Below are positions 14,792-24,360 of a DNA stretch of 52,038 nucleotides, piece after piece. The stretch is from Desulfuromonadaceae bacterium (GTDB lineage: Bacteria; Desulfobacterota; Desulfuromonadia; Geobacterales; Pseudopelobacteraceae): contig JAQTQX010000029.1 of assembly GCA_028712075.1 (NCBI GenBank), positions 1-52,038 on the forward strand. The letters run 5' to 3'. The notes below the pieces were generated by a model that was not told where the DNA came from, searched no databases, and saw only the letters and a list, made by a program, of their open reading frames with translations. Within the stretch, counting starts at the first letter, position 1; each line of letters opens with the position of its first letter. A program made the translations under genes and the position numbers.

Positions 14792-15535
14792 TTACATCAA
14801 TTTTTCCATCTCATCTTCCGATATGTCGAAATTGGAATAGACATTCTGGACATCATCATTATCTTCCAACTTATCCATGAGCTTCAGCATGCTTTCAGCC
14901 TGTTTGCCCTCAAGCTTAACCTGTGTCTGAGGAATCATGGTTACCTCGGCGTCAGTGTGCTTGAAACCCTTGGTCAGCAGGGCCTCACGCACCTCGATAA
15001 ATGATGAGGGATCAGAGGTAACTTCATAGCATTCATCCTGCTCGGAAACGTCTTCAGCACCCGCTTCAAGGGCAGCTTCAAACAGCTGGTCAAAATCCAC
15101 CGACTTATCATAGCCAATCAAACCTTTTTTGCTGAATATCCAGGAAACACACCCTGCCTCACCCATGTTGCCGTTGCTTTTGGAAAAAATACTGCGGATA
15201 TCTGAGACCGAACGATTCCGGTTATCCGTCAGGACCTCCACCAACACAGCTGTTCCGCCAGGGCCATAACCTTCATAGACGATTTCTTCGTAGGTAACCC
15301 CTTCCATGCCGCCGGCACCCTTCTTGATTGCCCGCTCAATATTGTCCTTCGGCATGTTCTCGGCCTTCGCCTTATCGACTGCAGTCCTTAAACGGGGATT
15401 TGCCGCAGGGTCTCCCCCGCCAAGCTTGGCTGCAACAGAAATCTCTTTGATTAACTTGGTAAAAACCTTGCCCCGCTTTGCATCAGCGGCGCCTTTCTTG
15501 TGTTTAATGGTACTCCATTTATTATGACCCGACAT
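14792..15535 (-). CDS. yebC: YebC/TACO1 family protein
   Basis: 247 residues starting [20 protein letters not shown], the family hallmark, followed by [40 protein letters not shown] and an acidic C-terminal domain ending [12 protein letters not shown]. The family has been described both as a transcriptional regulator (in some species upstream of ruvC) and as a factor easing translation of proline stretches. Here it is not next to ruv genes. The length matches the family. Confidence 0.95.
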   Translation of the reverse strand: MSGHNKWSTIKHKKGAADAKRGKVFTKLIKEISVAAKLGGGDPAANPRLRTAVDKAKAENMPKDNIERAIKKGAGGMEGVTYEEIVYEGYGPGGTAVLVEVLTDNRNRSVSDIRSIFSKSNGNMGEAGCVSWIFSKKGLIGYDKSVDFDQLFEAALEAGAEDVSEQDECYEVTSDPSSFIEVREALLTKGFKHTDAEVTMIPQTQVKLEGKQAESMLKLMDKLEDNDDVQNVYSNFDISEDEMEKLM

Positions 15536-15661
15536 CGCTCCAGCTCCTTTGGGGGAAAATATGAACAGCCAGTTTTTTATTGCCTAAAAAAGGGGGAGAT
15601 ACTATCATGCGACCCCCGTGTCTGTCTAGTGGGAATTTATCGGCAAAAGGATTCTTATCAC

Positions 15662-16024
15662 ATGAAGAACACCTATAACATGCTTATATTATTTATTTTT
15701 TCATCCTGTCTGCTCCTGGTGGGCAGTTGCAGTACGACACGACACAGCACCCCTGATGATGGGCTTCCAATACTTACCAAGGATGAACTAATCCGGCCGT
15801 ACGTAAAACTGGGCAGAATTCAGGTGACACGCGAAGTGTTTGTGACCGATTACACGGTTTCATCCGACATTACAGCGTGGGGTTTTGCCGCTGTACGAAA
15901 TGAGGCTCAAAAAATGGGTGCCGATGCCGTTATTCTCCTTGAAGTCACCGGTCATAGCATAACAACAGGAGTCATTCCGTCAACCGAGTACCGAGCTACA
16001 GGGTTCGCAATTAAATTCAAATAG
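15662..16024 (+). CDS. Small lipoprotein, unknown function
   Basis: 120 residues from ATG 15662 (AAAAGGA 10 bases upstream). It has a signal peptide with a lipobox ending LLVGSC, so Cys23 is the likely lipidation site. The mature part is small, with the segments ITAWGFAAVRNEAQKMGADAVILLEVTG and TEYRATGFAIKF. This pattern (a beta strand, a helix with K-GADA, then a beta strand) resembles the YdgH/heavy-metal-binding-like small domains, but I do not recognise a precise family. It is divergent from yebC. Confidence 0.8.
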   Translation: MKNTYNMLILFIFSSCLLLVGSCSTTRHSTPDDGLPILTKDELIRPYVKLGRIQVTREVFVTDYTVSSDITAWGFAAVRNEAQKMGADAVILLEVTGHSITTGVIPSTEYRATGFAIKFK

Positions 16025-16036
16025 CAAAAATAGGGA

Positions 16037-16066
16037 TTGACAGCATGGAGGGGAATTCGCTATAAA
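16037..16066 (+). promoter_or_regulatory. Sigma-70-type promoter for tRNA-Cys
   Basis: A perfect -35 TTGACA (16037-16042) and TATAAA (16061-16066) at 18 bases spacing. The expected start site is about 12 bases before the mature tRNA end. Confidence 0.75.
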
Positions 16067-16085
16067 TGCCACTTCATTGACCTGC

Positions 16086-16159
16086 GGCGCGTTATCCAAG
16101 AGGCTAGGAGCCGGTCTGCAAAACCGTTAACGTCGGTTCGAATCCGACACGCGCCTCCA
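16086..16159 (+). tRNA. trnC: tRNA-Cys (anticodon GCA)
   Basis: A 74-base cloverleaf with encoded CCA. The acceptor GGCGCGT pairs with ACGCGCC, the discriminator base is T (U73, as needed for CysRS), the anticodon loop is CTGCAAA, and the T-arm GTCGG/CCGAC is perfect. The outermost anticodon-stem pair (27-43) is a C/T mismatch. It stands alone between its own promoter and terminator. Confidence 0.97.
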
Positions 16160-16171
16160 ATACACATGTTA

Positions 16172-16208
16172 AAAGGCCATGCTACCACGCATGGCCTTTC
16201 ATTTTTTT
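16172..16208 (+). terminator. Rho-independent terminator after tRNA-Cys
   Basis: An 11-bp perfect stem AAAGGCCATGC/GCATGGCCTTT with a 6-base loop, followed by CATTTTTTT. It begins 13 bases after the tRNA. Confidence 0.9.
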
Positions 16209-16247
16209 CGACGATACGTTTCCGATACAATACCGAGGGTAACTCCG

Positions 16248-16610
16248 CTATTTTGAATTTTCGTCGAGAAAATAATTTAACAGTACGACGATATCGCGAA
16301 TCTCTTTTTTATTCATATTCGAATCCGGTTTACGCAGCATTTTTATTCCGTAAGCCTTTACCGCCTGCTTGTTGAATGGCTGTCCCGTGATAGGTGCCCT
16401 GCCGGTTTGCACAGCAATAACCGTCCGCTCCATGGTGTGACATTTGATACATTTGACCAGCATAAGGTCAAACGACTGTTTGTACGTATCAGGAATGCCG
16501 TCAGCGCTGAAGGTCATTTTATCACCTCGGCCTGTTACCTTAATCCGCGCTTCAGCAATCGAATAGCCGACCAGAATCAAATAAACTGCCAGAACCAGAT
16601 ACCTTTTCAT
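16248..16610 (-). CDS. Small monohaem c-type cytochrome, periplasmic
   Basis: 120 residues. A signal peptide (about residues 1-21, ending IAEA) is followed by one haem-binding motif CIKCH (about residues 54-58). Downstream Met residues around KMLRKPDSNMNKK could supply the sixth ligand (inference). The C-terminal helix (DIVVLLNYFLDENSK) resembles that of small cytochromes c. It is the last gene of the cytochrome operon, 51 bases after the porin gene, with AAGGAG before the ATG. It is probably a periplasmic electron carrier feeding the conduit. Confidence 0.85.
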   Translation of the reverse strand: MKRYLVLAVYLILVGYSIAEARIKVTGRGDKMTFSADGIPDTYKQSFDLMLVKCIKCHTMERTVIAVQTGRAPITGQPFNKQAVKAYGIKMLRKPDSNMNKKEIRDIVVLLNYFLDENSK

Positions 16611-16661
16611 AGTTACTCCTTACCATGTTCTTAGTAGCGTACTACGCCCGGTTGGTGACGA

Positions 16662-18179
16662 TCAGAAGCTGAAAGTCACACCAAGCGTGCCAACATTGTT
16701 GGAAACATCCCTTTTTCCTGCAGTGTCGTACACATCACCATATTCATGCATGTATTCGGCAGTAATCTTCAGATTCTCTATCGGAGTGTACGCGCATGTC
16801 GGAATAATCCGGCGGGTAATACGTGTACTGCCATCACTGTATACATCAAGGTACTCAAAACGGAGCGAGCCGATCAATTCCTTGAGTACGGTATATTGAA
16901 GCTCTACGGTTGCGGCTGTGCTCTTTTGAGTCGGTTCTGAATAGTTTAATTCCGGATTATCATCTTCGCCGACAATACCTGACATTTTCAGCCTGAACAA
17001 TTTATAAAGCAAATCTAAATCAACTCCTGCACGATAAAACTTATTCTGGCGTAACGGCACAACGACACCGGTGTTGGGATCACCATTTGTTCCTGCATAC
17101 CAGTAGCCACCGACCGTCAGGGACAAGAAATCAAAGACACTTTCCTCTTTGTCCAGATCTATTTCCGGTTCATTGGCAAGAAAATCAGCGCCACCCACCT
17201 TGGCAGAGACATGCGCATACCATTCCTTGGTGTTCTGATTTTTTCGGTTAACCGCTCCGCCAGCTATGAAAAGCCGATTGGCAAGAATCATATTGGCTTC
17301 AAGGGCATCCTGAGCCTGGTCGGCCGTAAAAAGCGACTGCCCGACAGTATAGGAATATGCCGCGTATGGATGCGCAATAGACACCTTGTTATTTGACTTC
17401 CAGAGGCCAAGTTTCGGTTGAAATCTTCCCACCTTAAGATTTATGCCCGTATCCAACGCATGCCGCCAGATGAAAAAAAGCTCTCCGATATCGGTTTTTC
17501 CGGTCATGTTTGTGGGAATGGTTGAGGTGTTGGCACTTTTATCAACGTTTTCGGTGTACAGCAGGTACGTACCAAAAAAACCGGCTTTTTCCTTAATATT
17601 GCCGCCTGCGGCAAGCTTCAGCGAGCGCGTTGAGAAATCAAATTCATTAACCGCGTCCCGGTTATATGTTCCTTGAAGATTTGCAGTAAAAGAGATCGGC
17701 AACTGCTCCGGCACTCCGGAAAGGGCAATCCCTTCCGACAGTGATTTCTGATTGGTCATCGCTGTTCTCTCATCAAGGGCGGCAGGTACTGGGCTCGAGG
17801 CAGAGGCAGGCGCCTCGGTGGAGCGGAGGCTGGCAGCCTTCAATTTGTCCAGCAAACCTGCATCACCGACGCCTTGTATGTTACTTGCTGGTACCGAATC
17901 CGCCGCCGGTTTTTCGCCAGCAGTTACAGGCGCCTTGACAGCGTCTTCAGACTCAATCTTTTTCTTCCCCTTACCGACATACACATAGCCGTTTTTCAGA
18001 AAGGCCTCGCCATATTCATTCAACTCAGGAAAAACAGTGTGACAGGTACTGCACTCAACCTTATGTGCACGGGTAAAAGCCGGGATAGCGTATGCACAGG
18101 TCGCAGAGACAAATACAATCGCAAATGTGCATAGGCTTGCTACTGTACGCTTTATCCTACCGACCCTGCCGTAATCCAT
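16662..18179 (-). CDS. Outer-membrane beta-barrel protein with one N-terminal haem motif
   Basis: 505 residues from ATG 18179 (AAGGAGGA upstream; a longer frame with earlier codons lacks a site). A signal peptide ending TCAYA is followed by the haem motif CSTCH within KVECSTCHTVFPELNEYGEAF. Then comes an Ala/Pro-rich linker (about residues 70-150) and about 330 residues of alternating strands ending in GTLGVTFSF, a C-terminal Phe typical of beta-barrels. It lies between a decaheme lipoprotein and a monohaem cytochrome. The arrangement fits a porin-cytochrome conduit in which a haem is tethered to the barrel. It is not obviously MtrB, OmbB or any named Ext protein. Confidence 0.8.
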   Translation of the reverse strand: MDYGRVGRIKRTVASLCTFAIVFVSATCAYAIPAFTRAHKVECSTCHTVFPELNEYGEAFLKNGYVYVGKGKKKIESEDAVKAPVTAGEKPAADSVPASNIQGVGDAGLLDKLKAASLRSTEAPASASSPVPAALDERTAMTNQKSLSEGIALSGVPEQLPISFTANLQGTYNRDAVNEFDFSTRSLKLAAGGNIKEKAGFFGTYLLYTENVDKSANTSTIPTNMTGKTDIGELFFIWRHALDTGINLKVGRFQPKLGLWKSNNKVSIAHPYAAYSYTVGQSLFTADQAQDALEANMILANRLFIAGGAVNRKNQNTKEWYAHVSAKVGGADFLANEPEIDLDKEESVFDFLSLTVGGYWYAGTNGDPNTGVVVPLRQNKFYRAGVDLDLLYKLFRLKMSGIVGEDDNPELNYSEPTQKSTAATVELQYTVLKELIGSLRFEYLDVYSDGSTRITRRIIPTCAYTPIENLKITAEYMHEYGDVYDTAGKRDVSNNVGTLGVTFSF

Positions 18180-18225
18180 GTATCTCCTCCTTACAAAAAT
18201 ATATCTGTATGACTGTACCAGATAC

Positions 18226-19992
18226 TTATGGGCGTTCAGAAATGTTCCCGGTAATGTTATCGCTACACAGATATCCGAATGCAGCACTGTTGTCCATGCC
18301 GATAGTGGCGCAGGTGCTAAAGTTCAGCATACCGTCGTCAATAAGGTCTATGGAATCGTACAGCAGTCGCTTGGCATAGAACACATTGTGCGCATATGCG
18401 CCAAAATCGTAATTCAGAAGGACATAGTTAAAAGCAGCACCCATAACATCCGGACCACTGGCAGGAGCCGTAAGCCCACCAGTCCAGTTAGTAACGCGAG
18501 TGTTACCCGTGGCTGCGAAGAAAATACTCCCGGATCGATAATACATGTTCTTTGCCTCAAGACCCGCTTTGAGTACCGAAAGAGCTGCATAAAAATCTGA
18601 CTTTGATCTGTTAAGGCTCTCGGCCGTGATTATGCCAGCATCAGTACCATTGTGGCATTTTGCGCACTCCTGACTTGTAATGGATGTTGCCTGACGAAGC
18701 CAGATGTCTGAGTTTTCGGAACGCTCAATGGGAAGAAACGTATGGCGGCCAGGCTTCAAATGACATGTAACACAGGGGCCGCCAGTCCCGGTACCATTCA
18801 GGTTGTCCATACCGACAGAACTGTGCTGATACGGGAGTGAGCCAGGCAGTGACTGTCCCCAGGGATACGCTCGCCCGCTGAACTCATAACCGCTCTTCTG
18901 AAAAATAGTGGCTCCGCCCGAAAGGTAGTGAGATGATATGAAACCAAGCTTGGTAAAGTCGGCGTTCAGGTCATCTGCAGCCTGAATCATCTGGCCAATT
19001 TCACGTCCAACATGACAGGCAAGGCAAACATTGGATGTTTTGACATCGTCATATATCTGAGATATCCGGATACGCATACGGTTTGGCAATTGATCCGGTG
19101 AAATACCGGCCTGTGTCGCAGAATAGTTGTAGTAGGCCGTAACCGGTTCGACACTGCGGATTTTGTAACTATACGCATTACCGGAATCATCATCGTGACA
19201 GGCATTGCATCCCAAAACCTCGCGACCTTCTGTTTCGCTTGCTCCTCCATACGGTGCAATAGTCTTGTCTTTAAGGTATGTAATGAATCCAGACGTTGTA
19301 TGGCACCGCACACAGTCACTTCCAAAAGTTGTCTCAGGTGTTGCGGGTAATGCCGTTCCCATCTTTCGAAATGACCTGTTGGCCCACGGGTTTGCGGTAA
19401 CATCGCCCTTGCCGCTACGCGCCCACTGATGGTGTTTTTCAATTTGAGAGGTGGTGTCATGTGGATTGTGGCACGAACGGCAGGAACCTGCGTAATTTAT
19501 TGTTACGTACCTGGCCGAATAGTAACTGCCTGATGCTGCTGTATAGCTGCCGAGCGTTGGCGTGGAAAAATGATTTATACGTGTGTTGGTTGTTACATTA
19601 TTGTAGATATTCAAGCCGAATCCCGCAACGCTGGTATGACACTTGGCACATTTCCCTGCACTGTCCGGGTTCTTTGTGACATGCTTTGAAGCCTCTACCA
19701 GCGTACCACCATGGCATAATTTGCAGCCGGAAGGATGCCCCGCTTCCGGTTCATGGCAATCAGCGCACCCTGCCTTATTCGACGTATTGTGCCGAGAAAG
19801 TTTCCACTCCTCAGTGATGTATCTGCCCGTTACCGGGCTCATTACACTCTGGTGGCAATCAATACAGCCCTGCGACTGTTCAACTTTGGTCACACCAGTC
19901 ACCGTCACCGTTTTTTCCCCGCATCCGACCAGTGAGAATGCAAGTAATGCAAGGAGAACAGCCATGAGTGAATGTAGAAAGCTAGACATCAT
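18226..19992 (-). CDS. Decaheme c-type cytochrome lipoprotein
   Basis: 588 residues. A lipoprotein signal peptide (LAFSLVGC, lipidated Cys about residue 24) is followed by ten CxxCH motifs in order: CIDCH, CADCH, CKLCH, CAKCH, CRSCH, CVRCH, CNACH, CLACH, CVTCH and CAKCH. Further His residues between motifs can act as distal ligands. The C-terminal 120 residues carry no haem. Location is probably the outer membrane, either face, as the main electron-transfer subunit of the operon. It starts 35 bases after the membrane-protein gene and ends 46 before the porin gene. Not recognised as a named Omc protein. Confidence 0.9.
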   Translation of the reverse strand: MMSSFLHSLMAVLLALLAFSLVGCGEKTVTVTGVTKVEQSQGCIDCHQSVMSPVTGRYITEEWKLSRHNTSNKAGCADCHEPEAGHPSGCKLCHGGTLVEASKHVTKNPDSAGKCAKCHTSVAGFGLNIYNNVTTNTRINHFSTPTLGSYTAASGSYYSARYVTINYAGSCRSCHNPHDTTSQIEKHHQWARSGKGDVTANPWANRSFRKMGTALPATPETTFGSDCVRCHTTSGFITYLKDKTIAPYGGASETEGREVLGCNACHDDDSGNAYSYKIRSVEPVTAYYNYSATQAGISPDQLPNRMRIRISQIYDDVKTSNVCLACHVGREIGQMIQAADDLNADFTKLGFISSHYLSGGATIFQKSGYEFSGRAYPWGQSLPGSLPYQHSSVGMDNLNGTGTGGPCVTCHLKPGRHTFLPIERSENSDIWLRQATSITSQECAKCHNGTDAGIITAESLNRSKSDFYAALSVLKAGLEAKNMYYRSGSIFFAATGNTRVTNWTGGLTAPASGPDVMGAAFNYVLLNYDFGAYAHNVFYAKRLLYDSIDLIDDGMLNFSTCATIGMDNSAAFGYLCSDNITGNISERP

Positions 19993-20027
19993 AATTACCT
20001 CGACGCAATAAATCCGTGACGCATTGA

Positions 20028-20777
20028 TTATTTGAGAAGATTATACAGGTAGATAAAGGTCCCGCCGACTGAAATGCCTGACAATAAGCCGGCATAGCGG
20101 TTAACTTCCTGTGCAAACTGTACGCGCACCATGTAATCAGCAATATCTGTTGATTCTTCGGTCATGAGAGTAATGATATCCTGCCAGTCCCTGTCCCACT
20201 GGTATATCTGCAGGTACAAATCGGCGCCTCTCCAGACCAATATGCAGACAAATACGATTCCAAAGGCAATAAAACCTTTGGCGATGTCCGAGTCCTTGAT
20301 TGCTGCATAAATTTTTCGGATTATTTCCAGGTTGATGGCGCACAGAAACACCCACACCGCATTTTCGACGATCTTGAAATTTCTGATCGTATTGGGGCTT
20401 GGCGTTGGGTTGATGACCAGGAAGGCACCGGCAGCGACCAAAACAAACAGCGTACTCAGGTACACGATAAGCTTATCACCGGAAATTTCAAACGTTCGAC
20501 AGAATATATAGTATTCAAGAAAGCCGTGCGTAATCGTCATAATCGCTATTGTTCCGATAATATAGTGAAATGCGGTCAGTTTCTGGTAATGGCTCCACGG
20601 ATTTATGCCATATGCCTGACTGAGAAAAATCAAAAAGAAACCGCTCGAAATACTTGTCCAGACACGAGCATTGCCGATACTGAAATAAAAGCTTATCGCC
20701 CCCGCAAGCCCCCAAAAAACAACCTGGACGAGGTCGAACGGATTCATCTGGGTCAACAGTTCAATGAACTTTTCCAT
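20028..20777 (-). CDS. Multi-pass membrane protein of cytochrome operon, unknown function
   Basis: 249 residues with about seven predicted membrane spans (around residues 14-35, 40-58, 70-93, 102-123, 137-158, 165-190, 228-247). Several His sit in or near span three (SHYQKLTAFHYIIGTIAIMTITHG), a pattern that could bind haem b, but this is only a suggestion. GGAGGG precedes the ATG. Its place before the decaheme gene hints at an inner-membrane quinol-linked component or assembly factor. I do not recognise the family. Confidence 0.7.
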   Translation of the reverse strand: MEKFIELLTQMNPFDLVQVVFWGLAGAISFYFSIGNARVWTSISSGFFLIFLSQAYGINPWSHYQKLTAFHYIIGTIAIMTITHGFLEYYIFCRTFEISGDKLIVYLSTLFVLVAAGAFLVINPTPSPNTIRNFKIVENAVWVFLCAINLEIIRKIYAAIKDSDIAKGFIAFGIVFVCILVWRGADLYLQIYQWDRDWQDIITLMTEESTDIADYMVRVQFAQEVNRYAGLLSGISVGGTFIYLYNLLK

Positions 20778-20807
20778 ACACCCTCCAGAGCAACAGAGTA
20801 AATAACA

Positions 20808-21773
20808 TTACAATTCTGACCTGGCAGTGGAAAGCAGGGAAGTGAGCGCCTCCATCATAGCCCTGATTTTTATACCACTAATAAGGAGTTTTGCAGACCT
20901 TTCGATGTTTCTTACGACACTATCTACCCTTTCAGTCTCCAGCAGACAGGTATTTCCCCCATTATCCGCAATTACTTTTTCAACAATACCACGACCTACT
21001 CTGCCAACATATTCCTCTACAAGCGCTTTAACCTGTTCCCCCAATTCGTCACATTTCTGCACTACGACCTTTCTATCACGCTCCTGACGCTCAAGATTCA
21101 ATCTGTCTGTCTCTGCTTTATGGCGGACAACGCAAACCTCCCAGAGGTTCTGGACATTAGTGACTTCGAGTAGATTCGTTTTTCTCAACTCATCGGCACT
21201 TTGCGTTGCATACAGATCCATCTTGGCGCCAGGCAGTCCGGCAATTTTCTGCGATTCGGTTGAAGATATTTCTATATCGCTGGAACCATCATGAAAAAAA
21301 CCGAGTGGATTGCCATTTTTATAAAATATGAGTGCTGAATGATCGTCCGTATAGACGCGCAGGCAGCCATTCATCTGGTCATCCTTGACTTTTTCAAGCA
21401 GCGCCTTGATGTTGAGCAGTTTTAATTCCTGGGCTTTATAAAGCATCTCCCCTTCCACGAGTGCGTGGATGCACATTGCAAGATCCGTGGAAAGTTTATA
21501 CACATTCAGGGCACCGCTCCCGGTTGAAACCATCAATTCAGACAATGTTGAAAGAGCCGAAAAACCCGACTCTTTCTCACCATTTTTCCCTTCAACAATA
21601 GCGCTGATCAAATTTCCGGATTCAAACACGAGAATAGCAGTATGTGAGGAGAAGATAAAACTGGCGTAACCGGTGAGGGAACCGTTACTCAATTTTGATA
21701 ACACGTCTGGAAGTTTCAGCTTAGAAACAGCCAGACTTTCAAATATCGGATTTCCCTTGGGCAAAAGGAACAT
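20808..21773 (-). CDS. Hypothetical protein, first gene of cytochrome operon
   Basis: 321 residues from ATG 21773, chosen because GGAG lies 7 bases upstream; a TTG ten codons earlier has no clear site. It is soluble with no signal peptide. Two similar halves (about residues 1-115 and 116-210) have a pattern of short strands around SALIFYKNGNPLGFFHDG and TAILVFESGNLISAIVEG, reminiscent of DUF4388-type domains in delta-proteobacteria. A C-terminal helical region (about residues 220-321) follows. Probably cytoplasmic; a regulatory or scaffolding role is a guess. Confidence 0.65.
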   Translation of the reverse strand: MFLLPKGNPIFESLAVSKLKLPDVLSKLSNGSLTGYASFIFSSHTAILVFESGNLISAIVEGKNGEKESGFSALSTLSELMVSTGSGALNVYKLSTDLAMCIHALVEGEMLYKAQELKLLNIKALLEKVKDDQMNGCLRVYTDDHSALIFYKNGNPLGFFHDGSSDIEISSTESQKIAGLPGAKMDLYATQSADELRKTNLLEVTNVQNLWEVCVVRHKAETDRLNLERQERDRKVVVQKCDELGEQVKALVEEYVGRVGRGIVEKVIADNGGNTCLLETERVDSVVRNIERSAKLLISGIKIRAMMEALTSLLSTARSEL

Positions 21774-21811
21774 CTCAAACTCCTGAAACGACACAAGGCG
21801 CAATTGCTCGT

Positions 21812-21840
21812 AACCTACTGTACTTTATCAACCCTGTCAA
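21812..21840 (-). promoter_or_regulatory. Possible promoter of the cytochrome operon
   Basis: A perfect -35 TTGACA (21840-21835) and a weak -10 TAGGTT (21817-21812) at 17 bases spacing, 39 bases before the first start codon. The weak -10 may mean an activator is needed. Confidence 0.4.
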
Positions 21841-21910
21841 ACCTTTACGCACAGATGTGGCAGCGTAAATCTCCCGGTAACAGACGGTCTCCGGCAATTC
21901 AGCACAATAG

Positions 21911-21954
21911 AGAAAGGCACGGAAAAAAGATCTCTCTTTTTCCCGTGCCTTTCG
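21911..21954 (-). terminator. Terminator after maeB
   Basis: A long inverted repeat: GAAAGGCACGG on the left pairs with CCGTGCCTTTC on the right, with A-rich/T-rich inner arms. It lies about 45 bases past the maeB stop, followed on the minus strand by a short T/C tract. Confidence 0.65.
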
Positions 21955-21997
21955 AAATCAACCATACGCATCTATTGTCAAATAGACATGTTTCTGA

Positions 21998-24247
21998 TCA
22001 TGCTGTCTGAGCATCGACAACAGCAATAGCGGCCATATTAACGATATCATTGACACTGTCACCACGCTGCAGCACATGAACCGGTTTATTCATACCCATC
22101 AAAATAGGGCCGATAGCCTCAGCGCCTCCAAGATGATGCAGAAGCTTGTAGCAAATATTTCCTGAGTTCAAATCGGGGAAAATAAGAATGTTGGCACTCG
22201 TTTTCAACTTTGAGAAGGTAAATCCTTCCAGCAATTCCGGAACAACCGATGTATCAGCCTGCATTTCACCTTCAATGATCAGATCCGGTGCGCGTTCCTT
22301 GACCATTTCAACAGCCTGGCGAACTTTTTTGGACTGCGGATGATTGACCGAACCAAAGTTTGAGAAAGAGAGCATGGCGACCCGTGGTTCAATATCAAGC
22401 ATGCGCACTTTTTCGGCAGCAAGTATTGCCGTTTCAGCAAGTTCTTCAGCGGTCGGGTCAATGGTCACTGTCGTATCAGCAAGGAAATAGACCCCTTTTT
22501 TGAATACCATCATGTACAGGCCATGTACGCTTGAAAGGCCTTTCTGCTTGCCAACGACCTCCAGTGCGGGGCGGATTGTCTCCGGATAGTGGGTATCAAT
22601 GCCCCCTAACAGCGCATCAGCATCACCCTTATGGACCATCATGGAACCGAAATGGGTACGCGATTTGCGCCGCAACAAGCGCTGCGATTCGGAAAGTGTC
22701 AGTCCTTTTCTCTGGCGCAGCTGATAGAGGACATTCGCATAACCGTCGGTTTTGTCTGAGTCACTCGGATCAATAATCGGGACATCGAGTTCGATATGAA
22801 GATCGGCCATTTTTTGTTCAATTTTCATTCTGTCACCGATCAGAATTGGCTTGGCAATCCCCTCTTCAACCAGTTCCTTGGCAGCTCTGATGATTTTTTC
22901 GTTGTCCCCCTCAGGGAACGCAACACTCTTTGGATCACTCTTGGCCTTGTTGATGATCATACGCATGATTTCTTTTGATTTGCCCTGGGTTGATTCAAGG
23001 TGCTCGATATATTTGGCCATATCAACAATCGGCTGACGGGCAACGCCGGTTTCCATGGCCGCTTGAGCTATGGCAGGCGCAACATGCAGAAGAACACGCG
23101 GGTCAAACGGTTTGGGAATAATATAGTTGCGTCCGAAGACAAACTTCTGATTTCCGTACGCCTTGCAGACAGAATCAGGCACCTCTTCTCGGGCCAGTTG
23201 GGCCAAGGCCTTGACCGCAGCCAGCTTCATCTCTTCGTTAATACTGGTAGCACGGACATCGAGAGCACCCCTGAAAATAAAGGGAAAGCCGAGTACGTTG
23301 TTGACCTGGTTGGGATAGTCAGAACGACCGGTGGCAATAATGACATCTTTTCGTACTGAATGGGCGTCTTCCGGAGTGATTTCCGCATCCGGGTTGGCCA
23401 TGGCGAAGATAACAGGATTGGGAGCCATACTGGCAACCATCTCCTTGGTAAATGCTCCCTTGGCGGAAAGGCCAAACAGAACGTCGGCGCCGACGGCCGC
23501 CTCTTCAAGCGTACGGAAATGCGTATCGGAGGCAAACAGCTCCTTGTAGGGATTCATCCCCTCGACGCGCCCCTTGTAGATAACCCCCTTGGTATCGCAC
23601 ATGATCATGTTGTTCGGCTTGACCCCCAGGGCGATGGCCAGTTTGGCACAGGAGTTGGCGGACGCACCGGCTCCGTTGACGACGATCCGAATGTCTTCCA
23701 TCTTCTTACCAACGAGATGCAGAGCGTTGATCAGGGCAGCAGAAGAGATGATGGCGGTGCCATGCTGATCATCATGAAACACCGGTATTTTCATGGTCTT
23801 TTTAAGCGTTTCCTCAATGTAAAAACACTCTGGGGCCTTGATGTCCTCCAGGTTTATGCCACCAAAAGTCGGCTCCAGCAACTGGCAGGCCTTGATGATT
23901 TCGTCAGGATTTTCAGTATCCAGTTCAATATCAAATACATCTATGTCAGCAAACCGCTTGAAGAGTACGCCTTTCCCTTCCATGACCGGCTTTCCGGCCA
24001 ACGCACCGAGATTGCCAAGACCGAGAACGGCAGTGCCGTTTGACACAACCGCAATCAGGTTGCCTTTAGCCGTGTATTTGTAGGCATCCTCAGGATTTTT
24101 CTGAATCGCCAGGCAGGGCTCGGCTACGCCGGGAGAGTACGCCAGCGAAAGATCTTCGGCGGTCTGACACGGTTTGGTGGAAATTACCTCAATTTTACCT
24201 TTGCGGCCACTTGAATGATACTCCAGCGAATCCTTGAATTTAGCCAT
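21998..24247 (-). CDS. maeB: NADP-dependent malic enzyme (fused to phosphotransacetylase-like domain)
   Basis: 749 residues from ATG 24247 (GGAG 7 bases upstream; the ATG six bases earlier is too close). Residues about 1-420 are the malic enzyme domain: YSPGVAEPCLAI, the catalytic-site region FHDDQHGTAI, and the nucleotide-binding VVNGAGASANSCAKLA. Residues about 425-749 are a phosphotransacetylase-like domain (VAFPEGDNEKIIRAA, GILMG-type end), usual in MaeB and thought regulatory, with acetyl-CoA as effector. It decarboxylates malate to pyruvate, giving NADPH. It is monocistronic, bounded by a terminator and its own promoter. Confidence 0.93.
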   Translation of the reverse strand: MAKFKDSLEYHSSGRKGKIEVISTKPCQTAEDLSLAYSPGVAEPCLAIQKNPEDAYKYTAKGNLIAVVSNGTAVLGLGNLGALAGKPVMEGKGVLFKRFADIDVFDIELDTENPDEIIKACQLLEPTFGGINLEDIKAPECFYIEETLKKTMKIPVFHDDQHGTAIISSAALINALHLVGKKMEDIRIVVNGAGASANSCAKLAIALGVKPNNMIMCDTKGVIYKGRVEGMNPYKELFASDTHFRTLEEAAVGADVLFGLSAKGAFTKEMVASMAPNPVIFAMANPDAEITPEDAHSVRKDVIIATGRSDYPNQVNNVLGFPFIFRGALDVRATSINEEMKLAAVKALAQLAREEVPDSVCKAYGNQKFVFGRNYIIPKPFDPRVLLHVAPAIAQAAMETGVARQPIVDMAKYIEHLESTQGKSKEIMRMIINKAKSDPKSVAFPEGDNEKIIRAAKELVEEGIAKPILIGDRMKIEQKMADLHIELDVPIIDPSDSDKTDGYANVLYQLRQRKGLTLSESQRLLRRKSRTHFGSMMVHKGDADALLGGIDTHYPETIRPALEVVGKQKGLSSVHGLYMMVFKKGVYFLADTTVTIDPTAEELAETAILAAEKVRMLDIEPRVAMLSFSNFGSVNHPQSKKVRQAVEMVKERAPDLIIEGEMQADTSVVPELLEGFTFSKLKTSANILIFPDLNSGNICYKLLHHLGGAEAIGPILMGMNKPVHVLQRGDSVNDIVNMAAIAVVDAQTA

Positions 24248-24330
24248 TCTCATTCTCCATTTTTTAATTTAGTTAAAAAACATTCTGTTATTTTACAACT
24301 TTACGACCCGTATTTTATTTAAAGTGAAAA

Positions 24331-24360
24331 ACAATAGGCTTCATAAAATGTTCTTGTCAA
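24331..24360 (-). promoter_or_regulatory. Promoter candidate for maeB
   Basis: TTGACA (24360-24355) and TATTGT (24336-24331) at 18 bases spacing, about 80 bases before the maeB start. The rest of the 330-base divergent interval (24248-24577) is AT-rich and holds no gene. A cGCTGT/ACAGCg inverted repeat lies at about 24399-24426. Confidence 0.5.
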
